This document shows, piece by piece, positions 34,173 to 43,635 of a DNA stretch of 64,000 bases. Under the pieces are notes generated by a model. That model had not been told where the DNA came from, ran no database searches, and saw only the letters and a list, made by a program, of their open reading frames with translations. This DNA is from Polynucleobacter asymbioticus (lineage in GTDB: Bacteria; Pseudomonadota; Gammaproteobacteria; Burkholderiales; Burkholderiaceae): NCBI RefSeq assembly GCF_018687575.1, contig NZ_CP061297.1, positions 626,821 to 690,820 of the forward strand, given 5' to 3'. The position numbers and the translations under genes are program-made. The stretch's first letter is position 1; every line of letters begins with the position of its first letter.

Positions 34173-35420
34173 TTATAAAAACATCTCTTGCAAGTTATTG
34201 AGATAGCGCAAACCCTGTTCAGTTGCCTTGAGCTTGTTAGGGTCTGAATCTAACAAACCTTTTTTGCTGGCCTCATCCAATCCTTTGGATACGACATTCA
34301 GAGGCAAACCAGTGCGTTCACTGAACGTAACCGTGTCTACGCCGTCTGTTAAGCGTAAGGTATTGAGCATGAATTCAAAGGGAAGATCTTTAGCGGGAAT
34401 CTCTCGCGCTTCAATAAGAGCATTGCCTTTAGATTCCATTGCCTGCATATATGTTTCAGGATGACGCTCGCGAACTTGCCGGGTAATTTTGTCTGGGAAG
34501 GAGATCTTTCCATGTGCGCCTGCACCAATGCCGATGTAATCCCCAAAGCGCCAGTAATTGAGATTGTGTTTACACTCCTGATCTTTCTTGGCATAGGCCG
34601 AGATCTCATAACGTCGATAACCTGCTGCCTCTAGGAGCGCTAAGTTCTGCTCAAAGATTGCATCAATCTCATCTTCGCTGGGAAGCTTTGGAGGAAAGCT
34701 TGCAAAGTAAGTATTGGGTTCTAGGGTCAGGTTATAGAAGGAGAGGTGTGGGGTTTTGAAGGAGAGGGCAGTTTCGATATCCGCTTTAGCTGCTTCCAAG
34801 GTTTGATTCGGTAAACCAAACATGAGATCGAGATTAACGGATTTGAAGTGTTGCAGAGCAATCGCAATCGCGCGCTTAGCTTCTTCGCCATTATGAATAC
34901 GTCCCAAAGCTTTCAACTGATCATCCTGAAAACTCTGAATACCTAAAGAGACGCGATTGATTCCCGCCTTGGCAAAGCCGGCAAATTTGTCGGTCTCAAC
35001 AGAGCCAGGATTGGCTTCCATGGTGATCTCGCAATCGGGCTCTAGGTTCACGCGAGCTCGAATGGCTGAGAGTAGCTCATTCATACCATCAGCGGACATC
35101 AAACTGGGAGTGCCACCACCAATAAAGATGCTGTGGACTTGGCGACCCCAGATGCGAGGTAGCTCTGTCTCTAGATCGGTAATGAGCGCCTGGATATAAC
35201 GCGCCTCATCAAATCCCTTTGAAGCTTTTGCGCCAGACTCTGCATTGCCAATACTATCTTTAATTTGATGCGAATTGAAATCACAGTAAGGGCACTTCTT
35301 TTCACACCACGGAAAATGAATGTACAAAGATAGCGGGGGAAGGGCGGTGAGTTTTGGCTGTGTTGCCAAAACAGAATTAAGTGGATTGAGCACGGATTTG
35401 AAGTTGTGTGATGAGTTCAC
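34173..35420 (-). CDS. hemW: Radical SAM haem chaperone HemW
   Basis: 415 residues related to oxygen-independent coproporphyrinogen III oxidase. The radical SAM cluster motif CEKKCPYC (CX3CX2C) lies in YIHFPWCEKKCPYCDFNSH, followed by IFIGGGTPSLMS, TMEANPGSV and NRVSLGIQSFQD. HemW proteins bind haem and insert it into respiratory enzymes and are not true HemN oxidases; the protein lacks the longer HemN N-terminal extension. The start is GTG at 35420, overlapping the end of rdgB by 44 bases, or GTG at 35393; neither has a clear ribosome site, which fits translational coupling in the rph-rdgB-hemW operon. Confidence 0.9.
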   Translation of the reverse strand: MNSSHNFKSVLNPLNSVLATQPKLTALPPLSLYIHFPWCEKKCPYCDFNSHQIKDSIGNAESGAKASKGFDEARYIQALITDLETELPRIWGRQVHSIFIGGGTPSLMSADGMNELLSAIRARVNLEPDCEITMEANPGSVETDKFAGFAKAGINRVSLGIQSFQDDQLKALGRIHNGEEAKRAIAIALQHFKSVNLDLMFGLPNQTLEAAKADIETALSFKTPHLSFYNLTLEPNTYFASFPPKLPSEDEIDAIFEQNLALLEAAGYRRYEISAYAKKDQECKHNLNYWRFGDYIGIGAGAHGKISFPDKITRQVRERHPETYMQAMESKGNALIEAREIPAKDLPFEFMLNTLRLTDGVDTVTFSERTGLPLNVVSKGLDEASKKGLLDSDPNKLKATEQGLRYLNNLQEMFL

Positions 35421-35985
35421 GCAAGGCTTGACCCCGATGACTGATCTGGTTTTTCTCGGATGCTGCTAATTGGGCCGCAGTCTTGCCAAGCCCTGGTAAA
35501 AAGAAGTGGGGGTCATAACCAAAGCCACCATCCCCCTGAGCAACATCAATCACTTGGCCATACCAGCGAGTTTGCACAATCAGTGGTTCTGGATCATTGG
35601 CGCTGTTGACCATCACGAGGGCGCAGAGATAGTGGGCGCCGCGATCCGCTTGACCCTGTAATGATGCAATCAGCTTTTGATTATTGGCTGCGCTATCGCC
35701 ATCAATACCGGCATAGCGAGCAGAGTACACGCCGGGCGCGCCATCTAATGCATGGGCGCAAATGCCAGAGTCATCTGCCAGTGCAGGTAAACCGCTGGCA
35801 GCGCTTGCATGGCGGGCTTTAGCTAAGGCATTCTCAATAAAAGTAGGGTGCGGCTCCTCCGCTGCTGGAATCCCCAATTCACCTTGAGGGATCACCTGAA
35901 AGTGAAAGGGCGCCAAGAGTTCCTGAAACTCCCGAACTTTGCCGGCATTGTTGGAGGCGAGAACGAGTTGTTGCACCATCTGCAT
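35377..35985 (-). CDS. rdgB: XTP/dITP diphosphatase (Ham1/RdgB)
   Basis: About 203 residues; starts ATG 35985 and ATG 35979 are both possible. The family signature is QLVLASNNAGKVREFQELLA at the N-terminus, FIENALAKARHA, the acidic metal site ALADDSGICAHALDGAPGVYSARYAG, and the C-terminal GGFGYDPHFFLPGLGKTAA and ISHRGQA. It hydrolyses non-canonical purine triphosphates (XTP, ITP, dITP) to monophosphates and so keeps them out of DNA and RNA. It follows rph after only a few bases and overlaps hemW, so the three form one operon. Confidence 0.95.
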   Translation of the reverse strand: MQMVQQLVLASNNAGKVREFQELLAPFHFQVIPQGELGIPAAEEPHPTFIENALAKARHASAASGLPALADDSGICAHALDGAPGVYSARYAGIDGDSAANNQKLIASLQGQADRGAHYLCALVMVNSANDPEPLIVQTRWYGQVIDVAQGDGGFGYDPHFFLPGLGKTAAQLAASEKNQISHRGQALRELITQLQIRAQST

Positions 35986-35992
35986 CAATCTT

Positions 35993-36724
35993 TTATTTAA
36001 ACGCTTCTTTTTGTAGCTGCGTTAAATCCGCAATGCCTTGCTCAGCTAAATCCAATAGCGCATTTAACTCGGCGCGAGAGAAGGCCGCACCTTCAGCAGT
36101 ACCTTGCACTTCAATCATGCCGCCTTTGCCCGTCATCACGACATTCATGTCGGTATCGCAAGAAGAGTCTTCCGGGTAATCCAAGTCGAGTACCGGCACG
36201 CCTTGGTAGATGCCAACAGAAATCGCGGCAACACTATCAATAATCGGATCAGCCTTGAGCGCGCCGCTTTGCAGGAGTGTATTGATTGCATCACGTGCCG
36301 CTACATAAGCACCTGTAATCGATGCAGTCCTCGTGCCACCGTCAGCTTGTAAGACATCACAATCTAAATGGATAGTTCTTTCGCCCAAAATCTTTAAGTC
36401 AAATACGCTACGCATGGCGCGACCGATCAAGCGCTGAATTTCTTGCGTACGACCCGATTGCTTGCCGCGTGTAGCTTCACGATCGCTGCGGGTGTGAGTA
36501 GAGCGGGGGAGCATGCCGTATTCCGCAGTGACCCAACCTTCGCCAGAGCCTTTTTTGTGGGGTGGCACCTTTTCCAGCACGCTGGCTGTACAGAGCACCT
36601 TGGTATCGCCAAAGGCAATCAGTACTGAACCTTCTGCATGCTTGGTAAAGGCGCGGCTGATGCTGACAGGGCGCAATTGCGTAGGGGTGCGGCCACTGGG
36701 GCGGGTGATGTTGGGCTGAGTCAT
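35993..36724 (-). CDS. rph: Ribonuclease PH
   Basis: A 243-residue phosphorolytic 3'-5' exoribonuclease that trims tRNA 3' ends, hexameric in the cytoplasm. Visible family features are the N-terminal [35 protein letters not shown], the [25 protein letters not shown] loop, [20 protein letters not shown] with the catalytic Asp, and [17 protein letters not shown]. The length is standard. It is the first gene of the rph-rdgB-hemW operon and is divergent from yicC with only 32 bases between the start codons, so the two promoters must overlap each other or the coding ends. Confidence 0.96.
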   Translation of the reverse strand: MTQPNITRPSGRTPTQLRPVSISRAFTKHAEGSVLIAFGDTKVLCTASVLEKVPPHKKGSGEGWVTAEYGMLPRSTHTRSDREATRGKQSGRTQEIQRLIGRAMRSVFDLKILGERTIHLDCDVLQADGGTRTASITGAYVAARDAINTLLQSGALKADPIIDSVAAISVGIYQGVPVLDLDYPEDSSCDTDMNVVMTGKGGMIEVQGTAEGAAFSRAELNALLDLAEQGIADLTQLQKEAFK

Positions 36725-36756
36725 GGGGTGTGGTCCTAAAGATCTACAATGTCCAT

Positions 36757-37698
36757 ATGATATCGAGCATGACTGGTTATGGCAGCGCTTCTCGCCAAGT
36801 CTCCCTAGGGGCTGGCGTTGTAGCTGATCTGCAAGTGGAATGTCGGGCTGTTAATAGCCGCTTTCTGGATTTGGGCTTCCGTCTTCCGGACGAGTGTCGC
36901 GGGGCTGAGCCTGCCTTACGAGAAATGGCAACTCAAAGCCTTTCTCGGGGTAAGGTCGAGTTTCGGGCTGCATGGCGCGTTAATTCGGGTGCTGCTGGAG
37001 CTGCTAAAGCAAACCCACATGCTTTGGGCGCTCTCAACAAAGACCGCTTGGATGCCCTGTATACCCTGCAAGAACATGCTCAGGTCGCCTTTCCGAATGC
37101 TGAAGCATTGCGTATCGCTGATATCTTGCGTTGGCCAGGCATTGTTTCTGAGCCTAGAGGGGAAGAAGAGGGTTGGATTGCTGCCACTGTAGAAGCAGGC
37201 CGCGCTGCCTTAGCTGCCCTGATGGATAGTCGTCATGCTGAAGGTAAAGCCTTAGTGATGGTCTTAACTAACATCACCAGCAAGATGCGTGAGATTGTGA
37301 AAGTGATCGAGCCAAAGGTTCCGGTCTACGTAGCCCAGTATCAAGAAAAACTGACTGAGCGCTTGGCTGAAGCATTGGCTGCGCAAGAGCAGGGAAAAAC
37401 CAGCAGTGGGTCTGGTACTGAGTTAATGGAGCGTATTCGTCAAGAGGTGGTACTTTACGCTGTGCGTATTGATGTGGCGGAGGAGTTTGCCCGTCTTAAA
37501 ACCCATCTTCAAGTAGTCGATACGGCGCTGGCAGGTAAGGGTCCAGTAGGCAAGCGCTTAGACTTCTTAATGCAAGAACTGAATCGTGAAGCCAATACTT
37601 TGAGTTCGAAATCCGTTTCAGAAGAATGTACGCAAGCCGCATTAGAGCTCAAACTGTTAATCGAGCAGATGCGTGAACAAGTCCAAAATTTAGAGTAA
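36757..37698 (+). CDS. yicC: YicC-family endoribonuclease
   Basis: 313 residues from the ATG at 36757, giving the family N-terminus [13 protein letters not shown]; earlier in-frame codons back to 36730 are not plausible. Conserved segments are [30 protein letters not shown], a long helical middle, and the C-terminal [13 protein letters not shown] and [22 protein letters not shown]. The family is a metal-dependent endoribonuclease acting in RNA turnover. It is followed by gmk after 34 bases and is the first gene of yicC-gmk-rpoZ-spoT, a common bacterial neighbourhood linking RNA decay, guanine nucleotides and stringent response. Confidence 0.93.
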   Translation: MISSMTGYGSASRQVSLGAGVVADLQVECRAVNSRFLDLGFRLPDECRGAEPALREMATQSLSRGKVEFRAAWRVNSGAAGAAKANPHALGALNKDRLDALYTLQEHAQVAFPNAEALRIADILRWPGIVSEPRGEEEGWIAATVEAGRAALAALMDSRHAEGKALVMVLTNITSKMREIVKVIEPKVPVYVAQYQEKLTERLAEALAAQEQGKTSSGSGTELMERIRQEVVLYAVRIDVAEEFARLKTHLQVVDTALAGKGPVGKRLDFLMQELNREANTLSSKSVSEECTQAALELKLLIEQMREQVQNLE

Positions 37699-37732
37699 CT
37701 ATTGTTGACCTTAATCACTTACCTCAATCACC

Positions 37733-38383
37733 ATGGCCAGCCCTAAACCTAAAGCAAATTTATCTCCTGCCTATCAGGGCAGCATGCTGATGATCGTCGC
37801 TCCATCGGGTGCCGGTAAATCTTCCTTGGTCAATGCCTTGTTGCAAGAAGATGCAGCACTGAAGTTATCCCTTTCCACGACAACACGCGCTCCAAGACCG
37901 GGTGAGGTAGATGGTAAGGACTACCGCTTTATTGCCAGAGATGCATTTATCGCGGAGCGTGACCAGGGCAATTTTTTGGAGCACGCTGAAGTACACGGCA
38001 ATTTTTACGGCACCTCCAAAGCGTGGATTGAGGCTCAGATGAAAACCGGGCGCGATGTCATGTTGGAGATCGACTGGCAGGGCGCTCAACAGATTCGTCA
38101 AATTATTCCCGAAGTACAGTGGATCTTCATCTTCCCGCCTTCGTTCGAGGCCTTAGAAGAGCGCTTGCGCAAACGAGGGCAGGATGATGAGGCAACGATT
38201 CAGAGAAGGTTGGCTGCAGCGCATTTAGAGCTCCAGCATGCCCATGAAGCCGATTTCATTGTGATCAATGATGATTTTGAGCAGGCTTTAATAGATTTGC
38301 GCTATGTGGTTGCTGCCAGCCGCCTGCGCTCAGGACCGGTTATGGCTCGCAACCCAGCGCTTTTAAGGCGCCTTGGGGTCTAA
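37733..38383 (+). CDS. gmk: Guanylate kinase
   Basis: 216 residues; phosphorylates GMP to GDP with ATP in the cytoplasm. The P-loop is APSGAGKSSLVNALL near residue 23. GMP-binding residues lie in LSTTTRAPRPGEVDGKDYRF and in FLEHAEVHGNFYGTS, the Walker B-like strand is VMLEIDWQGAQQI, and the lid is RLRKRGQDDEATIQRRL. The N-terminus carries a short extension (ASPKPKANLSPAYQG) before the fold. It sits between yicC and rpoZ and makes the GDP/GTP pool from which the SpoT-type enzyme two genes downstream draws its substrate. Confidence 0.97.
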   Translation: MASPKPKANLSPAYQGSMLMIVAPSGAGKSSLVNALLQEDAALKLSLSTTTRAPRPGEVDGKDYRFIARDAFIAERDQGNFLEHAEVHGNFYGTSKAWIEAQMKTGRDVMLEIDWQGAQQIRQIIPEVQWIFIFPPSFEALEERLRKRGQDDEATIQRRLAAAHLELQHAHEADFIVINDDFEQALIDLRYVVAASRLRSGPVMARNPALLRRLGV

Positions 38384-38428
38384 TCAGTTATCCTATAGGT
38401 ATTGAAGCTAAATTTAAGTGAGTTCAGC

Positions 38429-38632
38429 ATGGCCCGTATTACTGTAGAAGATTGTCTAAAAACTATCCCAAATCGTTTTGAGCTGGTATTGGCCGCGACT
38501 TATCGCGCTCGTCAATTGGTTCAAGGTCACTCCCCACGTGTTGAGTCCAGAGATAAAGCAACTGTAGTTGCGTTACGTGAAGTTGCTGCTGGTGTAACTG
38601 ACCGTGACATGTTGACCAAAGTACCTTTGTAA
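38429..38632 (+). CDS. rpoZ: RNA polymerase omega subunit
   Basis: 67 residues from the ATG at 38429; an upstream in-frame TTG at 38402 is not needed. [20 protein letters not shown] and the RARQL and [13 protein letters not shown] segments are diagnostic. Omega wraps the C-terminus of beta-prime, helps RNA polymerase assembly, and forms part of a ppGpp site in proteobacteria. It is directly upstream of the spoT-type gene, the usual arrangement. Confidence 0.97.
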   Translation: MARITVEDCLKTIPNRFELVLAATYRARQLVQGHSPRVESRDKATVVALREVAAGVTDRDMLTKVPL

Positions 38633-38647
38633 TTCAGGGGTTCCGTT

Positions 38648-40993
38648 GTGGAGCTCCCCTTAGGCGACCCAAACACATCGGAATCCAAAGGTCAGGTCTC
38701 GCCTAAAGAGACCGCTAAAGGCGATAAGTCTTCCATCATCGCAACTTTGTTGGCTCAGTCGAGTCGACATTTATTTGGCCCCACATCTGCGCCAAAATTA
38801 CCCTTAAAGCACCAAGTTGTTTCTATTGATGGTCTCATTTCTAAATTAGGCTACCTCAAGCCCGATGAAGTAGCTCTTATTAAGCAGGCCTTCCATTTTG
38901 CTGATGCAGCTCACCTCGGTCAGTATCGCCATAGCGGCGAGCCATACATTACCCATCCCGTAGCCGTTGCTGAACTCTGTGCGACCTGGCACTTGGATGC
39001 GTCCTCCATCATGGCAGCCTTACTGCATGATGTGATTGAGGACACTGGCTGCACTCAAGCTGATCTGGTGGGTAAGTTTGGCAGCAAAGTAGCGGAGCTT
39101 GTAGAAGGTTTAACCAAGCTCGATAAGCTGGAATTCCAAAGTCATGCAGAGGCGCAAGCGGAAAGCTTCCGTAAGATGTTTATGGCGATGGCGCGCGACG
39201 TTCGAGTCATTTTGGTTAAGCTCGCTGATCGCACACACAATATGCGCACGCTCGATGCCGTTCCAATGGAAAAGCGTCGCAGAGTGGCCGCTGAAACCAT
39301 TGAGATTTATGCACCAATTGCCCATCGCTTGGGCCTGAATGTAATCTACCGCGACTTACAGGACTTGAGTTTCCGCTACTCAATGCCTATGCGCTTTAGG
39401 GTGATCGAGGATGCAGTGAAGCGGGCGCGTGGTAATCGCAAAGAGATGGTGGAAAAGATTTTGCAGAACGCCCGCATGGCTTTTGCAAAAGTGAATCTCG
39501 AGGTCGATCTACAAGGCCGAGAAAAAACGCTGTTTAGTATTTACAACAAAATGCGCGGTAAGCATTTGAGTTTCTCTCAAGTGCTCGATGTGTATGCCTT
39601 CAGGGTGACCGTTCATTCAATTGATGAGTGCTATCGTGCGCTCGGTATTTTGCACGCACTCTATAAACCGATGCCTGGCAAGTTTAAGGATTACATTGCG
39701 ATTCCTAAGCTCAATGGTTACCAGTCTTTGCATACAACGCTTTTAGGGCCATCGGGTGTACCAGTTGAGTTCCAGATACGCACTAGTGATATGCATGCGG
39801 TTGCTGAGGCAGGCGTTGCTGCGCACTGGGCTTACAAAGATGGCGGCCCTGATATGAGTGAGGTGCAAAACCGCGCACATCAATGGTTGCAATCCTTAAT
39901 TGACATTCAGGATAGCAGTGGTGATTCACAAGAATTCTTAGAGCACGTCAAAATTGATTTGTTCCCAGATGCGGTTTATGTCTTTACACCGAAGGGTCAA
40001 ATTAGGGCCTTGCCCCGTGGTGCTACCGCCTTAGACTTTGCCTATTCGATTCATAGTGATGTGGGCAACACTTGTGTTGCGGTCAAGATTAACGGCATGC
40101 AATTGCCCTTACGTAGTGAATTAAAGAATAGCGATATTGTTGAGGTGGTGACATCAGCCAACTCTCAGCCTAATCCGGGCTGGTTGGCATTTGTGAGAAC
40201 GGGTAAGGCTCGTGCCTCTATTCGTCACTCACTCAAGACCAAGCACTATGCCGAGTCTCTTCAGTTGGGCGAGCGTCTTTTGGCCAGCGCCCTACGTCAA
40301 CAAGGGGTCGATGCTGGACTGCTAACACCAGAGCTTTGGGAAAAGTTATTACATTGGACTGGTGATAAAACCCGTGAAGAGGCTTGTGTCAATATTGCCT
40401 TGGGTCGTAGATCCGCTCAAGAGCTAGCTATTCGATTGAAGATTTTGATTGATGATGAGGGCGGTTCCGAGCAAATGCGCTTAGGCGTGGCAGATTGGGT
40501 GTCTCCTCAACAAGAGATCGCCTCACACCACCATCAGCGTCAGGCTATTTTGGTAGATGGTCGCGAAGGCAATTCGATTAGCTTTCAAACTTGTTGCCAT
40601 CCAATTCCAGGTGACAACATCATTGGTTATCTCGGTAAGGGCGAGGGCTTGCAAGTCCATACCAATGACTGTCCAGTTGCTCTCAGAATGCTCTCTAAAG
40701 ATAGTGACAAGTGGGTAGAGGTCGAGTGGGGTAAAGAGGTTAACCGAGAATTTGAGGTTGATCTTGCAATCGACACGCGCCAAGGTAAGGGAGTATTAGC
40801 CAGGGTAGCCAGCAGTGTGACTGCCGCCGACTCCAACATCATGAACGTATCGATGGATGATCGCTATAAAGAAGATGCTGTCACTATCCGTTTCACAATC
40901 CAAGTCTCAGATCGCTTGCACCTTTCTAAGGTGATGCGTAGCTTGCGCACGAACCATGATGTGATGCGCGTGACCCGCGTCCGAGTTAGCTAA
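38648..40993 (+). CDS. spoT: Bifunctional (p)ppGpp synthetase/hydrolase (SpoT/Rel)
   Basis: 781 residues from GTG 38648, with AGGGG 7 bases upstream. The order is an N-terminal HD hydrolase domain (RHSGEPYITHPVAVA, ALLHDVIEDTGC, LVKLADRTHNMRTL), a synthetase domain (GREKTLFSIYNKMRGK, VYAFRVTV, KDYIAIPKLNGYQSLHTTL), a TGS domain (DAVYVFTPKGQIRALPRGATALDFAYSIH), a helical and zinc-finger-like region (FQTCCHPIPGDNIIGYLGKG) and a C-terminal ACT domain (VLARVASSVTAADSNIMNVS). The HD motif is intact, so this is the hydrolase-competent enzyme that sets ppGpp level in response to starvation. It converges on greB. Confidence 0.95.
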   Translation: MELPLGDPNTSESKGQVSPKETAKGDKSSIIATLLAQSSRHLFGPTSAPKLPLKHQVVSIDGLISKLGYLKPDEVALIKQAFHFADAAHLGQYRHSGEPYITHPVAVAELCATWHLDASSIMAALLHDVIEDTGCTQADLVGKFGSKVAELVEGLTKLDKLEFQSHAEAQAESFRKMFMAMARDVRVILVKLADRTHNMRTLDAVPMEKRRRVAAETIEIYAPIAHRLGLNVIYRDLQDLSFRYSMPMRFRVIEDAVKRARGNRKEMVEKILQNARMAFAKVNLEVDLQGREKTLFSIYNKMRGKHLSFSQVLDVYAFRVTVHSIDECYRALGILHALYKPMPGKFKDYIAIPKLNGYQSLHTTLLGPSGVPVEFQIRTSDMHAVAEAGVAAHWAYKDGGPDMSEVQNRAHQWLQSLIDIQDSSGDSQEFLEHVKIDLFPDAVYVFTPKGQIRALPRGATALDFAYSIHSDVGNTCVAVKINGMQLPLRSELKNSDIVEVVTSANSQPNPGWLAFVRTGKARASIRHSLKTKHYAESLQLGERLLASALRQQGVDAGLLTPELWEKLLHWTGDKTREEACVNIALGRRSAQELAIRLKILIDDEGGSEQMRLGVADWVSPQQEIASHHHQRQAILVDGREGNSISFQTCCHPIPGDNIIGYLGKGEGLQVHTNDCPVALRMLSKDSDKWVEVEWGKEVNREFEVDLAIDTRQGKGVLARVASSVTAADSNIMNVSMDDRYKEDAVTIRFTIQVSDRLHLSKVMRSLRTNHDVMRVTRVRVS

Positions 40994-41010
40994 ATTTCTT
41001 TAAACTGGAT

Positions 41011-41511
41011 TTACCGGTACTGAACGTCTAGTATTTCAATCTCGGTGGAGCCGGTTGGTGTCTGAATTTTCACGCAATCACCCAAACGAGCCTTTATTAA
41101 GGCTTTAGCAATCGGCGATACCCAACTCACGTGACCCAGCTCTAAATCGACCTCATCAACCCCCACAATGGTGATGGTGGTCTCTTTGCCAGAGTCAGCA
41201 CCTTCTAGGCTGGCATAAGTGACCGTAGCGCCAAAAAAGACCTGCTCGGCATCGGCTTCACCCGATTTTCGGGCCTGATTGTCGACAACTACGGCAAATT
41301 CAAGGCGTTGATTGAGGAAGCGAATTCGGCGATCAATCTCCCGAAGTCGCTTTTTTCCGTAGATATAGTCCCCATTTTCAGAGCGGTCGCCATTGGAGGC
41401 TGCCCAGTGAACAACCTTAACAACCTCGGGCCGATCAAGGTTTAGGAGCTGTAAAAGCTCGCTTTTAATGCGCTCGTGACCTGCAGGTGTGATGTAGTTC
41501 TTCTCTTCCAT
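41011..41511 (-). CDS. greB: Transcription elongation factor GreB
   Basis: 166 residues from the ATG at 41511 (MEEKNYITPAGHERIKSELL). The open frame continues upstream through the antisense of tRNA-Arg, but that part is not protein. The N-terminal coiled coil (about 10-80) carries the tip residues that enter the RNA polymerase secondary channel, including GDRSENGDYIYGKKRLREIDRR. The C-terminal FKBP-like domain ends GSTEIEILDVQYR. It rescues backtracked polymerase by stimulating transcript cleavage. It stands head to head with tRNA-Arg with only 18 bases between, and converges with spoT. Confidence 0.94.
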   Translation of the reverse strand: MEEKNYITPAGHERIKSELLQLLNLDRPEVVKVVHWAASNGDRSENGDYIYGKKRLREIDRRIRFLNQRLEFAVVVDNQARKSGEADAEQVFFGATVTYASLEGADSGKETTITIVGVDEVDLELGHVSWVSPIAKALIKARLGDCVKIQTPTGSTEIEILDVQYR

Positions 41512-41529
41512 GGCATAATTATGGCTGTT

Positions 41530-41606
41530 GCGGCTGTAGCTCAGCTGGATAGAGTACTTGGCTACGAACCAAGGGGTCGTGGGTTCAATTCCTGCCAGCC
41601 GCACCA
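41530..41606 (+). tRNA. tRNA-Arg(ACG)
   Basis: 77 bases with acceptor stem GCGGCTG/CAGCCGC, discriminator A and encoded CCA. The anticodon stem-loop is CTTGG-CTACGAA-CCAAG with ACG at 41564-41566, read as ICG after deamination. The T loop is GGGTTCAATTCC. A CATAAT at 41514-41519 may be its -10 box. A terminator follows. Confidence 0.97.
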
Positions 41607-41614
41607 ACCTATAT

Positions 41615-41651
41615 GGGGCCTAGTTGAAAGACTGGGCCCTTTTTCTTTTTT
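41615..41651 (+). terminator. Rho-independent terminator after tRNA-Arg
   Basis: GGGGCCTAGT and ACTGGGCCCT form a stem with one wobble pair around a 6-base loop, followed by a T-rich run from 41641. Confidence 0.88.
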
Positions 41652-41695
41652 AGCCATTTCACAATGGTTTCATTCAGATCCCTTATAGTTTGCCT

Positions 41696-42868
41696 ATGAG
41701 CATTTCAGACGCCATTTCCTCAGATTCACAAGCTCCCGTTGCGGTTTGGTCGCAAGTTGATACATTGCATGCCCAAGTGACCTTGAGCGGCGCTGTGAAT
41801 GTGTATTCATTGGCTGGCGTATGGACTGAGGTGCGGGAAAAGCAGACCCTATGGTTGGGGCAGGGAGATCCTCAAAGCCGCTCATTGGTGATGGATGCTT
41901 CAAAGGTCAGTTCGCTGGATGGATCTGCGTTTGCTTTTTTAATTGACATAGAAGAGGCTCAACAAAAAGCAGGTGGGCGCTTTGAGATCCAGGGTCTAGA
42001 TCAGAAGTATCAGCCGCTATTACATGAATTCGATCCTATTCAGAATTTGTTCCCTGTCCCTGCTGTAAAACCCAAACGAAGTTTTGTAGTGAGCACCGGG
42101 ATGGCAGCTCAAAATCTCATCGATGATGCTCGTGGATTGGTTATCTTCGTTGGCCACCTATCAGCAGACTTGGCCTGGTCGATACGCCACATAAAGCAAG
42201 TTCGCTGGGGTGACTTTGTCAATGCTGCTGTAGAGGCAGGTATTTCTGCATTACCCATTGTGGGCCTAGTTGCATTTTTAATTGGCGTAATTTTGTCTTT
42301 CCAGGCTGCTATTGGCATGGAGCAATTCGGTGCCGTCTCATTTGTAGGGCCGCTAGCTGCCCTCGGTATCGTACGTGAGATGGGGCCACTAATCACCGCA
42401 ATCTTGCTGGCCGGCCGTTCATCAGCTGCCTTTGCTGCCGAGATCGGCACAATGACTGTCAATAGTGAAGTGGATGCTTTGGTGACTGGCGGTTTAAGTC
42501 CTATTCGATTCTTAGTGGTGCCGCGCGTATTGGCAGGTATTTTAGTGGCGCCCATATTGACCTTATTCGCCGATATCGTGAGTATTTTTTCCTCCATGCT
42601 GACGATGCAAATTTATGGCATCCCCTTTATTAATTTTTATAACGGCATGTTGGCTGCTGTAGGCGTAGAAGATGTTCTATCGGGTCTTCTGAAGGCTACT
42701 TTATTTGGTGTAGTTGTATCTGCAATGGGTTGTTTGCGTGGGATGCAAACAGGCACTGGTGCCGCTGCTGTTGGTATCTCTGCAACTCGAGCAGTGGTGA
42801 GCAGTATTGTCATGATCGTCCTGGTAGACGGCATCTTTGCCTACATTTCTTACAGGACGGGTTTCTGA
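41696..42868 (+). CDS. mlaE: MlaE-type lipid ABC permease with N-terminal STAS domain
   Basis: 390 residues from ATG 41696. The first ~115 residues form a STAS domain (VTLSGAVNVYSLAGVW, SLVMDASKVSSLDGSAFAFLIDIEEAQ), the role played by separate MlaB in E. coli. The rest is a five- to six-helix MlaE/YrbE permease with GMEQFGAVSFVGPLAALGIVREMGPLITAILLAGRSSAAFAAEIGTM and NSEVDAL, the conserved ATPase-coupling helix. It forms the inner-membrane core of a phospholipid transport complex with MlaF and MlaD, which keeps outer-membrane lipid asymmetry. Its TGA overlaps the ATG of the ATPase gene by one base. No promoter is obvious behind the tRNA-Arg terminator. Confidence 0.92.
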   Translation: MSISDAISSDSQAPVAVWSQVDTLHAQVTLSGAVNVYSLAGVWTEVREKQTLWLGQGDPQSRSLVMDASKVSSLDGSAFAFLIDIEEAQQKAGGRFEIQGLDQKYQPLLHEFDPIQNLFPVPAVKPKRSFVVSTGMAAQNLIDDARGLVIFVGHLSADLAWSIRHIKQVRWGDFVNAAVEAGISALPIVGLVAFLIGVILSFQAAIGMEQFGAVSFVGPLAALGIVREMGPLITAILLAGRSSAAFAAEIGTMTVNSEVDALVTGGLSPIRFLVVPRVLAGILVAPILTLFADIVSIFSSMLTMQIYGIPFINFYNGMLAAVGVEDVLSGLLKATLFGVVVSAMGCLRGMQTGTGAAAVGISATRAVVSSIVMIVLVDGIFAYISYRTGF

Positions 42869-43635
42869 TGAGTGCAATCGATAACGCAATCGATGTTCAA
42901 AACCTAACCGTGGGTTATGGCTCAAAAGTACTCTTGCAGAATCTCAATTTCTCTGTCAAGCAGGGTGAGATCTTTGTCATCTTGGGTGGGTCAGGATGCG
43001 GTAAGTCCAGCCTCTTAAAAAACTTGTTTGGACTATATCAGCCGCTTTCCGGAGATGTGTTGATTGAAGGTCAAAATATCACCGTAGCTCAGGGTGCTGA
43101 GCGCCAAAAAATCATGACAAGTTTTGGGGTGATGTATCAGCAGGGCGCTTTATTTGGCTCTATGAATTTGCTCGACAACGTGACGCTCTTTATGGAGGAG
43201 TACACCCACCTCAGTAGAGATCAAATGAATCTATTAGCGCGGTGCAAGCTGGATCTAGTCGGTTTACTTCCGTACGAAACTTATATGCCTAGCGAGATTA
43301 GTGGCGGTATGCAAAAGCGTGCCGCGATAGCTCGTGCGATGGCTTTAGATCCCAAGATATTGTTTTTAGATGAGCCATCGGCTGGTCTTGATCCCATTAC
43401 ATCAGCCGATCTAGATAGCACGATCCTGGATCTCTCTAAAAACTTGGGATTTACTTTCGTGATTGTTTCTCACGAGTTGGCCAGTATTTATTCGATTGCC
43501 GATAAGGTGATCATGTTAGACAAAGACGCTAAAGGCATTATTGCTGAGGGTGATCCCAAGGTGTTGAGAGATACCAGCAAAGATCCTAAAGTGCACCAAT
43601 TCTTTAATCGCATCATGAGTAAGGACGCAGCATGA
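42868..43635 (+). CDS. mlaF: MlaF-type lipid ABC transporter ATPase
   Basis: 255 residues from ATG 42868 (TGATG overlap with the permease gene); a much longer upstream frame inside mlaE is not real. Walker A is GGSGCGKSSLLKN near residue 40, the Q loop is VMYQQGALFGSMNL, the ABC signature is EISGGMQKRAAIARA, and Walker B is ILFLDEPSAGLDPI with the switch His in IVSHELASI. It supplies energy for MlaE. The last base region overlaps mlaD by ATGA, so all four genes are tightly coupled. Confidence 0.94.
   Translation: MSAIDNAIDVQNLTVGYGSKVLLQNLNFSVKQGEIFVILGGSGCGKSSLLKNLFGLYQPLSGDVLIEGQNITVAQGAERQKIMTSFGVMYQQGALFGSMNLLDNVTLFMEEYTHLSRDQMNLLARCKLDLVGLLPYETYMPSEISGGMQKRAAIARAMALDPKILFLDEPSAGLDPITSADLDSTILDLSKNLGFTFVIVSHELASIYSIADKVIMLDKDAKGIIAEGDPKVLRDTSKDPKVHQFFNRIMSKDAA

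Noticed and set aside
41512-41607. N-terminal extension of greB beginning MVRLAGIEPTTPW
   Set aside because: This is the antisense of tRNA-Arg, a well-known false extension; the family start is at 41511.
42730-42867. Long N-terminal extension of the MlaF frame into mlaE
   Set aside because: The family start MSAIDNAIDVQNLTVGYG at 42868 fits the TGATG overlap; the extension is mlaE coding sequence in another frame.
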